Of a stretch of 6,199 nt of DNA, positions 1 through 6,197 are shown one piece after another (position 1 is the stretch's first letter; each line of letters opens with the position of its first letter). The position numbers and the translations under genes were made by a program. The DNA is taken from NCBI RefSeq assembly GCF_910577125.1, contig NZ_CAJTMN010000105.1, positions 1 to 6,199 on the forward strand, given 5' to 3'. The stretch comes from an uncultured Rikenella sp. (lineage in GTDB: Bacteria > Bacteroidota > Bacteroidia > Bacteroidales > Rikenellaceae). Below the pieces are notes generated by a model. The model was not told the DNA's origin. It saw only the letters and a program-made list of their open reading frames with translations, and did not search any database.

Positions 1-28
1 TGCGCAAGCATCCTCTAAAGTTTTTTTG

Positions 29-52
29 GTTCTTTTTGTTCACAAAAAGAAC
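29..52. repeat. Near-perfect palindrome upstream of cydB
   Basis: An 11-base arm (gttctttttgt, 29-39) is followed by a 2-base spacer (tc) and its exact reverse complement (acaaaaagaac, 42-52). A run of seven T lies just before it (21-27). As RNA, a tetraloop version with a 10-bp stem and loop ttca is more realistic. No T-run follows the hairpin on either strand, so it is not a standard intrinsic terminator; it could be an operator, an RNA-stability hairpin or a dispersed repeat. One upstream frame stops at 16-18, which would put the element just after a preceding gene, possibly cydA, but too little of that gene is present to identify it. Confidence 0.6.
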
Positions 53-97
53 AGTACCCTCCAGATAAGGAAAAACCGGATAAAGAAAGCATAAGAT

Positions 98-1246
98 ATG
101 GATACACTGGAATTGTTGCAACACTATTGGTGGTTTCTCGTTTCACTGTTAGGAGCCGTGCTCGTCTTTTTGCTCTTCGTGCAGGGCGGACAGAGCCTGC
201 TCTACCGGTTCGGGCGGACGGCGGAAGAAAAAGAGCGGATCGTCGGGTCGCTCGGGCGAAAATGGGAGCTGACCTTCACCACGCTGGTCACATTCGGCGG
301 GGCGTTTTTCGCCTCCTTCCCGCTCTTTTATTCCACCAGCTTCGGCGGAGCGTTCTACGTCTGGATGGCGATCCTGCTCGTGTTCGTCATCCAGGCCGTC
401 TCGTACGAATACCGCGCCAAGGCCGGGAACTTCCTCGGGATGAAGACCTATGACGCATTTCTTTTTATCAACGGATGCTTCGGGCCGCTGCTGATCGGAG
501 TAGCGGTCGGGACGTTCTTCACAGGGGCCAACTTCGTGGTCGATACGGCCAACATCGGAAACACGCAGGCCGCGGCGGCGACGGTGTCGCACTGGACGAC
601 GCCGTGGAGGGGACTGGAGGCGGTACTCGACTACCGGAACCTGGCGCTCGGGGTTGCCGTACTGCTGCTGGCGCGGTCACTCGGGATGCTCTACCTGATC
701 AACGACCTCGACGACGAGACGATCCGCCAAAGGGCGCGCAGGGAGCTCAGAATCGAGGGGCCGGCGTTCGTGCTCTTCTTCCTGATTTTCCTCGTCAGCA
801 TCCTCTGCTCGGCGGGGTGGGCGGCCGATGCGCAGGGCCGGATCGAGGTCGAACCGTACAAGTACCTCCACAACCTGCTGGAGATGCCGGCAGTACTGAC
901 CCTCCTGCTGTTGGGGGTGGCGTCGGTACTGACGGGCCTGATCAAGGGGATATTCACGGACAGCCGCAAAGGCATCTGGTTCGCAGGGGCGGGAACGGTG
1001 GCGACGGTGCTGGCGCTGCTGCTGACGGCGGGGTGGAACGGAACGACCTACTACCCGTCACTGGCGGACACGCAGAGCTCGCTGACGATCCGCAACAGTA
1101 GCTCGTCGCTCTTCACGCTGCAGGTGATGAGCTGGGTGTCGCTGCTGATTCCGTTCGTGGTAGCCTACATCTGGTATGCATGGCGGGCAATCGGCCGAAA
1201 AACGATCCCGGAAACTGAAAAAGAGGACAAAGAACAGCTCTATTAA
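98..1246 (+). CDS. cydB: Cytochrome bd quinol oxidase subunit II (CydB)
   Basis: This is the second integral-membrane subunit of cytochrome bd oxidase, which oxidises quinol and reduces oxygen to water with high affinity; the haems are carried mainly by CydA. The 382-residue length is normal. Many hydrophobic helices run through the protein (for example residues 11-28, 60-78, 85-103, 120-142, 181-200, 223-240, 265-283, 295-312, 342-362), ending in a charged cytoplasmic tail. The family pattern is clear: a tryptophan-acid pair in GRKWELTF (W56, E57), then GGAFFASFPLFYSTSFGG and an SYEYR segment. The DGFD motif of the E. coli protein is replaced here by QGGQ (residues 29-32), which I recall as the usual Bacteroidetes form. 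Near the C-terminus, AGWN and YYPS followed by a serine-rich stretch also match Bacteroidetes CydB. cydA would be expected directly upstream. The ATG at 98 is the only sensible start; no strong ribosome site precedes it. Confidence 0.95.
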   Translation: MDTLELLQHYWWFLVSLLGAVLVFLLFVQGGQSLLYRFGRTAEEKERIVGSLGRKWELTFTTLVTFGGAFFASFPLFYSTSFGGAFYVWMAILLVFVIQAVSYEYRAKAGNFLGMKTYDAFLFINGCFGPLLIGVAVGTFFTGANFVVDTANIGNTQAAAATVSHWTTPWRGLEAVLDYRNLALGVAVLLLARSLGMLYLINDLDDETIRQRARRELRIEGPAFVLFFLIFLVSILCSAGWAADAQGRIEVEPYKYLHNLLEMPAVLTLLLLGVASVLTGLIKGIFTDSRKGIWFAGAGTVATVLALLLTAGWNGTTYYPSLADTQSSLTIRNSSSSLFTLQVMSWVSLLIPFVVAYIWYAWRAIGRKTIPETEKEDKEQLY

Positions 1247-1332
1247 TCAGCATATTGCAAAGAAATACGGATCAGCGGCAGAAAAAGTCGCTGCCCGTTA
1301 CGGCAGATGGAACAAAAAATCACCCGGCGGAT

Positions 1333-1361
1333 TTTATATCGGCATTATTTTTGTATCTTTG
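1333..1361 (+). promoter_or_regulatory. Candidate Bacteroidetes promoter for the dksA-like gene
   Basis: The octamer tatctttg at 1354-1361 matches exactly the Bacteroidetes -7 consensus TAnnTTTG used by the main sigma factor of this phylum. The upstream -33 element is weak: only ttta/tttt at about 1332-1336 lies near the expected distance of 19 bases. Transcription would start a few bases after 1361 and leave an untranslated leader of about 65 bases before the ATG at 1433. The rest of the 186-base gap after cydB holds only short 5-bp hairpins and no gene. The same transcript could continue into the GH2 and namZ-like genes, because I see no other good promoter before them. Confidence 0.5.
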
Positions 1362-1416
1362 TCTAAAGCGGGGGCGGAAGAACGATTCAACCACGGAACA
1401 AAAACAGCGAAATCTC

Positions 1417-1424
1417 GGGAGGGA
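1417..1424 (+). promoter_or_regulatory. Ribosome binding site of the dksA-like gene
   Basis: A purine-rich gggaggga stretch ends 8 bases before the ATG at 1433. It is the only good Shine-Dalgarno-like site in the window and supports that start. The cydB, GH2 and namZ-like genes lack a comparable one, in line with the weak use of this signal in Bacteroidetes. Confidence 0.6.
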
Positions 1425-1432
1425 GCAACACT

Positions 1433-1819
1433 ATGTCTGAAACGGAAAAAACAAGATATTCGGACGCCGAACTGGCCGAATTCAAACAAATCATACTCGA
1501 AAAACTCGAAAAGGCAAAGGCGGATTACGACCTGCTGAGAGCCACGATCACGCACACGTCGAGCAACGGGACGGACGACACGTCGCCGACGTTCAAAATC
1601 CTCGAAGAGGGGGCGGCGACGCTCTCCAAGGAGGAGTCCGGACGGCTGGCGGCCAGGCAGTACAAGTTCATCCAGAACCTCGAGGCGGCGCTGGTGAGGA
1701 TCGAGAACAAGACGTACGGGATCTGTCGCGAGACGGGGAAACTGATTCCGAAAGAGCGGCTGCGGGTGGTACCGCATGCTACGCTCAGCATCGAGGCTAA
1801 GGAGAGCGGGGTAAAATAG
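1433..1819 (+). CDS. TraR/DksA-family RNA polymerase-binding regulator, zinc-less type
   Basis: A 128-residue protein of the DksA/TraR family, whose members bind the RNA polymerase secondary channel and change promoter output, often together with ppGpp. Residues 10-45 and 57-91 are helical and highly charged, fitting the two arms of the coiled coil; the turn carries TDDTSPTFK (about 47-55) in place of the classical DksA tip. The C-terminal segment YGICRETGKLIPKERL aligns with the DksA zinc finger, but only the first of the four cysteines remains: C98 is kept, while the other positions are T101, S119 and A122, with spacing exactly as in the zinc-binding form. This zinc-less version is common in Bacteroidetes, so it is not a broken gene. 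The start is supported by a good ribosome site and a promoter-like box. It stops 44 bases before the GH2 gene. Which promoters it controls cannot be told from sequence. Confidence 0.9.
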   Translation: MSETEKTRYSDAELAEFKQIILEKLEKAKADYDLLRATITHTSSNGTDDTSPTFKILEEGAATLSKEESGRLAARQYKFIQNLEAALVRIENKTYGICRETGKLIPKERLRVVPHATLSIEAKESGVK

Positions 1820-1863
1820 ATTGCGAAGAAGAAAATCGTTGTCGGTCTAACACACGTACGGCC

Positions 1864-4587
1864 ATGAAAACCAAACATCAGATCATCATTGCGATCGGAG
1901 CCATTATCCTCGTCCTGCTGCTCGTCTTCTGGAGCGTGATCGCCGAAGCGCAGCAGGCACCACCTCTCCCGAACGGAGACATCCCGATCGAGAAGACAGG
2001 CATCCGAAGCGTCCGCTACTCCACCGCCGGGTTCTACCCGGTACAGAGCAGCGGACGCTCTGTTTTGAATATGGCCCCGGGGTGGAGGTTCGCCAAGGGA
2101 CGGTATGACAGGGCGTGGCGCGAAGATTACCGGGGCGACAGTTTGTGGGAGCGGGTCAGTGTGCCGCACGGGCTGGAACTGCTGCCGGTGGATGCCAGCG
2201 GGGGTATTAATTATCGGGGGGAAGCGTGGTACAGGAAGTATTTCCAGACCCCGGCGACGGCGACGGACGGCGGGGCGAAGAAGCGGAATGTGTTGTATTT
2301 CGAGGGGATTATGGGCAAGGCTAAAATCTGGGTGAACGGGACTTTGGTGCGCGAACATTTCGGGGGATTTTTGCCCATCGTAGTGGATATCAGCGCTGCG
2401 ATGCACCCGGAGGAGGGGGCGGTCAATGTGGTGGCGGTGATGGCGGACAACAGCGACGACCCGAGCTATCCGCCGGGCAAGCCGCAGGCACAGTTGGACT
2501 ACTGCTATTTCGGGGGAATCTACCGGGATGTGTGGTTAGTGACGACCAATCAGGTCTACATTACGGATCCGAACCAGGTGAATCGAACCGCAGGGGGCGG
2601 GCTGTTTTTTGCCACCACGCGGCTGACCGACGACCATACCACGGCGGAGGTGGCCGTGCGGCTCAATCTGGGCAACGACTCGCGGCGCGGGGCGGCGGGG
2701 CGTGTGGAATATACGTTGGTGGGGCCGGACGGCAGGATGGCGGCGACAAAGACGACGGCGTATGCCGTGCCGGCGGGGAGCGACCGGACGCTGAATACGA
2801 AGATAACGGTGAAAAATCCGGCGCTGTGGTCGCCGGAGCAGCCGAACCTCTACCGTTTGCATGTGCGGGTGACAGATAACCGGGGGCAGGCGGTGGACGG
2901 CTTTATGCAGCAGGTGGGGATTCGGACGATTGCGTTCGATCCGGCGCGAGGCTTTGTGCTGAACGGAAAGCCTTATCCGCGGAAGCTGATCGGGGCCAAC
3001 CGACACCAGGACTATGCGGTGGTGGGGAACGCGCTCTCCAATAATCTGCACTGGCGGGATGCGGCGAAGCTCAAGGCGGCGGGAATGGAGATCATCCGCA
3101 ACGCACATTACCCGCAGGACCCGGCCTTTATGGATGCTTGCGACCAGTTGGGGCTGCTGGTGATCGTCAACACGCCGGGCTGGCAGTTCTGGAACGACGA
3201 ACCGATCTTCGGGGAGCGGGTGTACGACGACGTACGGAACATGGTGCGGCGCGACCGCAACCGGCCGAGCGTCGTCATGTGGGAACCGATCCTCAACGAG
3301 ACCTGGTATCCGGAGGAGTTCGCGGGCAGGGTGCATGACATCGTGCACGAAGAGTATCCGTTCCCGGGCTGCTACACGGCCAGCGACAGCGAGGCCAAGG
3401 GGCACGAACATTTCGAAATACAGTTCGCACATCCGACAGTGGGCGAAAAAGAATCCGCTGCGGCGCATATCGATCCGACGAAAGTCTATTTCACGCGCGA
3501 GTGGGGCGACAATGTGGACGACTGGAGCTCGCACAACTCGACGAGCCGAGCGGCGCGGGGCTGGGGCGAGGTGCCGCAGTTGGTGCAGACGAACCATTAT
3601 GCCAAGAACGACTACTCCTCGACCTCTTACGACGCGCTTTACCGGGCGCCGGCCTACCATTTCGGGGGGACGCTGTGGCATGCGTTCGACCACCAGCGGG
3701 GCTATCATCCCGATCCGTTCTACGGAGGGATTATGGATGCTTTCCGACGGCCGAAGTACTCCTACGAGATGTTTCGGGCGCAGTACCGGTCGGCTTCGGC
3801 CGAACCGATGGTATTTATCGCCAACGAACTGACGCCGTTCTCGCCAGAAGATGTGACGGTGTTCAGCAACTGCGACACGGTGGTGCTGCACACGTTCTTC
3901 GGGACGGACACGGTGCGGACTTACGTGCGGGGACGGGATAGCGATACGACGGGACTGCCGTCGCCAGTGATCGTCTTCCCGAAAGCGTGGAATTTCATGG
4001 CCGACAAGGCGCTGTCGCGGGGTGGACGACAGGGCGAAGCCTATATTTTGGTCGAAGGCATCCGGCATGGCCGGGTGGCGGCTTCTCAGAAGAAGAGTAT
4101 GTCGAGGAGACCGTCGAAGCTGGAGCTGATCGTCAACCGGGAAGGGGCCCATGCGGTGGCGGACGGTTCCGACCTGGTGACGGTGGTGGCGCGGATTACG
4201 GACGGCAAGGGCGTGGTCAAGCGGCTGAATAACCGGAGCGTCCGGTTCACGATCGAGGGAGAGGGGCAGTTGCTGATTCCGGCTTCGCAGGCGGCGGGGG
4301 TGCCGTTGGTATGGGGCGAGGCACCGGTGCTGGTGCAGACCTCGACGACGGCAGGAACTATCCGTGTCCGGGCGGAGATGGCGGGGGTGCAGGGCGACTG
4401 GACGCCGCTGGCGGCGGAGATCGAGTTCCGCACGGTGGCACCGTTACAGGATTTGATCTATATGGATGCTGAAATCGAGCGTTCACCGAATCTTTCTCCT
4501 GTCTCGGCGCAGGCGGCTGCCCGGCAGTCGGAAGAGCTGCTCAAACAGGTGGAGGCGCAGCAGGAGGCGTTCGGAGAACAACGGTAA
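1864..4587 (+). CDS. Exported family-2 glycoside hydrolase, beta-galactosidase-like
   Basis: A 907-residue GH2 enzyme that should cleave a beta-glycosidic bond by the retaining mechanism. The N-terminus has two lysines, a hydrophobic stretch (residues 7-26) and a likely signal peptidase site after AEA (residue 29), so it is exported, probably to the periplasm. The sugar-binding domain shows YRGEAWYRKYF (117-127), IWVNG (155-159) and GGIYRDV (217-223). An immunoglobulin-like domain follows, then a TIM barrel opening with GANRHQD (R380, H381) as in LacZ. The acid/base candidate is E479 in ILNETW and the nucleophile candidate is E546 in TREWGD, 67 residues apart, as expected. Two beta-rich domains follow, one around 650-740 (VFSNCDTVVL) and one beginning near 752 (DGSDLVTVV, 767-775), typical of GH2 C-termini. 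The last 30 residues are polar and helical. The natural substrate is not readable; galactoside or another hexose is possible. It lies 9 bases before the namZ-like gene, suggesting co-transcription. Confidence 0.9.
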   Translation: MKTKHQIIIAIGAIILVLLLVFWSVIAEAQQAPPLPNGDIPIEKTGIRSVRYSTAGFYPVQSSGRSVLNMAPGWRFAKGRYDRAWREDYRGDSLWERVSVPHGLELLPVDASGGINYRGEAWYRKYFQTPATATDGGAKKRNVLYFEGIMGKAKIWVNGTLVREHFGGFLPIVVDISAAMHPEEGAVNVVAVMADNSDDPSYPPGKPQAQLDYCYFGGIYRDVWLVTTNQVYITDPNQVNRTAGGGLFFATTRLTDDHTTAEVAVRLNLGNDSRRGAAGRVEYTLVGPDGRMAATKTTAYAVPAGSDRTLNTKITVKNPALWSPEQPNLYRLHVRVTDNRGQAVDGFMQQVGIRTIAFDPARGFVLNGKPYPRKLIGANRHQDYAVVGNALSNNLHWRDAAKLKAAGMEIIRNAHYPQDPAFMDACDQLGLLVIVNTPGWQFWNDEPIFGERVYDDVRNMVRRDRNRPSVVMWEPILNETWYPEEFAGRVHDIVHEEYPFPGCYTASDSEAKGHEHFEIQFAHPTVGEKESAAAHIDPTKVYFTREWGDNVDDWSSHNSTSRAARGWGEVPQLVQTNHYAKNDYSSTSYDALYRAPAYHFGGTLWHAFDHQRGYHPDPFYGGIMDAFRRPKYSYEMFRAQYRSASAEPMVFIANELTPFSPEDVTVFSNCDTVVLHTFFGTDTVRTYVRGRDSDTTGLPSPVIVFPKAWNFMADKALSRGGRQGEAYILVEGIRHGRVAASQKKSMSRRPSKLELIVNREGAHAVADGSDLVTVVARITDGKGVVKRLNNRSVRFTIEGEGQLLIPASQAAGVPLVWGEAPVLVQTSTTAGTIRVRAEMAGVQGDWTPLAAEIEFRTVAPLQDLIYMDAEIERSPNLSPVSAQAAARQSEELLKQVEAQQEAFGEQR

Positions 4588-4596
4588 TCGCTTATT

Positions 4597-5868
4597 ATGA
4601 GGAAAATACATCTATTTTCGGCTTCGGCGGCGATGTGGCTCTCGGTGGGCTGCGTCGCCGCCGCGCCGGTTAAAACCGGTATCGAGGTGCTGCGGGAGCG
4701 GGGATTCGACGTGCTGAGGGGTAAACGGGTCGGGCTGGTGACCAATCCGACGGGGGTCGACCGCAGGCTGGTCTCGACGATCGACGTGCTGGACAGTGCG
4801 GCACGCAGGGGGATGTTCGAGCTGGCAGCGCTCTACGGGCCGGAGCATGGGGTGCGGGGGGATGCGGAGGCGGGGCAGGCGGTGGCCTCGGGACGGGACG
4901 CGAGAACGGGGGTGCGGGTGTTCAGCCTCTACGGACGCACGACGAGGCCGACGAGGGAGATGCTCGCGGGGGTGGATGTGCTGGTGTTCGACATTCAGGA
5001 CATCGGGACGAGGAGCTATACATACATCTCGACGATGGGGCGGGTGATGGAGGGGGCGGCGGAGGCGGGGGTGCCGGTAGTGGTACTCGACCGGCCGAAT
5101 CCGATGGGGGGTCTCCGGGTCGAGGGCAGGGAGCGGATCGAAGAAGGGCTGGTCTCGTTCGTGAGTGCGTATCCGATACCGTACATCCACGGGATGACGG
5201 TGGGCGAGCTGGCGCGGATGCTCAACGAGGAGGGGATGCTGCGGGGAGGAGTGCGGTGCGGGCTGACGGTGGTGCCGATGGAGGGGTGGCGACGGGAGAT
5301 GGGATGGGAGGAGTGCGGGTTGCCGTGGGTGGCGACGTCGCCGCACATCCCGACGCCGGAAGGAGCGCTCTATTATCCGACGACGGGGACGATCGGGGAG
5401 CTGGGGACGCTCCACATCGGGGTGGGATACACGCTGCCGTTCCGGACGGTGGCGGCGGGTTGGATCGGAGATGCGGAGGGGTTGGCGCAGAGGCTCAACG
5501 GGTTGCCGGAGCTGGCGGGGTGTCGCTTCCGGCCGATCCACTACCGGCCGTTCTACGGGGCGGACAAGGGAACGATGATGCACGGGGTGGAGATCTTCCT
5601 GCCTCGTGGCACAAAAGAAGCTGATTCTCTTGTCTTTACCCTGATTCCTTTCTACATCATGCAGGAACTGGCAGCGCTCTGTCCGGAGCACAAGCCGCTG
5701 GAGGAGGCGACGGATAGCAAACGGGCGATGTTCGACAAGGTGTTGGGGACGTCGCAGATGAGGCGGATGTTTCTCGAGGCGGGATGTCGGGTGACGCCGC
5801 AGCTCCGCGCGTTCTGGCGGCCGTCGCAGGCATTTCTCGAAAAGAGACGGAAATATCTGATATACTGA
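4597..5868 (+). CDS. namZ: NamZ/DUF1343-family probable exo-beta-N-acetylmuramidase
   Basis: A full-length 423-residue member of the DUF1343 (YbbC/NamZ) family. The Bacillus subtilis member removes N-acetylmuramic acid from the non-reducing end of peptidoglycan fragments; the CAZy family is GH171 as I recall. Family blocks are all present: GLVTNPTGVD near residue 46, GPEHG (81-85, with E83 the glutamate thought to be catalytic), DIQDIGTRSYTY (132-143), VVLDRPNP (162-169) and YIPYIHGMT-like sequence near 200. The C-terminus (FWRPSQAFLEKRRKYLIY) is the usual family ending, so the gene is complete. The first 22 residues form a signal peptide with possible cleavage after an alanine-rich AAA; a cysteine at 19 gives only a poor lipobox. 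It starts 9 bases after the GH2 stop, with no clear ribosome site, which suggests translation within one transcript. Codons end strongly in G, apart from a patch at residues 336-355. Exact substrate is inferred from the family. Confidence 0.88.
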   Translation: MRKIHLFSASAAMWLSVGCVAAAPVKTGIEVLRERGFDVLRGKRVGLVTNPTGVDRRLVSTIDVLDSAARRGMFELAALYGPEHGVRGDAEAGQAVASGRDARTGVRVFSLYGRTTRPTREMLAGVDVLVFDIQDIGTRSYTYISTMGRVMEGAAEAGVPVVVLDRPNPMGGLRVEGRERIEEGLVSFVSAYPIPYIHGMTVGELARMLNEEGMLRGGVRCGLTVVPMEGWRREMGWEECGLPWVATSPHIPTPEGALYYPTTGTIGELGTLHIGVGYTLPFRTVAAGWIGDAEGLAQRLNGLPELAGCRFRPIHYRPFYGADKGTMMHGVEIFLPRGTKEADSLVFTLIPFYIMQELAALCPEHKPLEEATDSKRAMFDKVLGTSQMRRMFLEAGCRVTPQLRAFWRPSQAFLEKRRKYLIY

Positions 5869-5881
5869 CTTTAGTATTATC
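5859..5881 (+). terminator. Weak imperfect hairpin over the namZ stop codon
   Basis: GATATACT (5859-5866) can pair with AGTATTATC (5873-5881) as an 8-bp, mostly A-T stem with one bulged T and a 6-base loop. It overlaps the stop codon of the namZ-like gene. No T-run follows, so termination would be weak at best. It sits in an AT-rich stretch (about 5850-5895) unlike the GC-rich sequence on both sides and marks the join to the orphan fragment downstream. Confidence 0.25.
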
Positions 5882-6093
5882 TTGATTGCTATATCCCTGC
5901 CCTGGGCAGCCGCGGCAACGTCGAGGGCGCGTTGTGGCACGTCGGCTACTACGGGTACAACTGGTCGTCCACGTCCTACGATTCGGGCGGCCACTACCGT
6001 GGCATGTACTTGAGCTTCAGCGCGACGGAGCTCAACCCCAGCCGCGCGACGAGCCGGGCTTACGGTCTTCAGTTGCGTTGCCTCTCGGAATAA
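5875..6093 (+). pseudogene. Start-less C-terminal fragment of a FISUMP-type surface protein
   Basis: An open frame without any usable start runs from after a stop at 5872-5874 to a taa at 6091-6093; recognisable homology begins near 5893. It reads IPALGSRG, then LWHVGYYGYNWSSTSYDSGG (5932-5991), MYLSFSATELNPSR (6004-6045) and YGLQLRCLSE just before the stop. The order PALG, YxWSSTSY, NPS, RC-SE is the typical ending of FISUMP (Fibrobacter succinogenes major paralogous domain) and fimbrillin-like proteins of Bacteroidetes, which have a C-type-lectin-like fold and sit at the cell surface. Everything upstream of this last ~66 residues is missing, because the namZ-like gene ends only 24 bases before the homology. 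The only in-frame ATG (6004) would give 29 residues. No frameshift or internal stop is seen, so the coding part looks well kept. It may be a decayed gene, a donor cassette for recombination, or a remnant of a diversity-generating system. Confidence 0.7.
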
Positions 6094-6149
6094 ACGGACA
6101 CACGGCGTCTTTTAATGGCCGTCTCTACCCAATTGCTGACATAACCGCA

Positions 6150-6197
6150 GAAATGCGAAGCATTTCCCGTCCACGGGACGTGGGGCCTGCCCGGCCC
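6150..6197. repeat. Cluster of three short hairpins at the window end
   Basis: Three inverted repeats lie end to end. The first has arms gaaatgc (6150-6156) and gcatttc (6160-6166) around a 3-base loop gaa. The second has arms cccg (6166-6169) and cggg (6174-6177) around tcca, with an alternative ccac/gtgg pairing at 6171-6183. The third has arms gggcc (6183-6187) and ggccc (6193-6197) around tgccc. A weaker pair, acggc/gccgt, lies at 6102-6122. No T-run follows inside the window, so a terminator is not shown. The cluster begins 57 bases after the stop of the FISUMP fragment. Confidence 0.5.

Noticed and set aside
1..18. 3' end of cydA
   Set aside because: One frame stops at 16-18, but the others stop at 66-68 and 92-94, and the few residues in each cannot be matched to CydA. 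The gene is expected upstream but cannot be shown here.
1277..1306. Two mutually exclusive 5-bp hairpins (ggcag/ctgcc and ctgcc/ggcag) after cydB, suggestive of an attenuator
   Set aside because: Stems are only 5 bp, no T-run follows on the + strand, and no leader peptide or ligand motif is seen; chance is enough to explain them.
1176..1538. 120-codon + strand frame bridging cydB and the dksA-like gene
   Set aside because: It overlaps the ends of both real genes in another frame, runs through the promoter-like region and shows no family likeness.
2536..4152. Long 538-codon open frame on the minus strand
   Set aside because: It lies entirely inside the GH2 gene, and its translation is rich in Arg, Pro and His with no recognisable domain. 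Long antisense frames are a by-product of GC-rich codon use; the + strand gene has clear catalytic motifs.
4597..4662. Lipoprotein signal in the NamZ-like protein (cysteine at residue 19)
   Set aside because: The residues before the cysteine are Ser-Val-Gly, lacking the Leu-like residue expected at -3; an ordinary signal peptide with an Ala-rich cleavage site fits as well or better.
4612..5994. 460-codon open frame on the minus strand across namZ and into the FISUMP fragment
   Set aside because: Same Arg/Pro/His-rich shadow composition, no domain, and it is opposite two regions with clear + strand homology.
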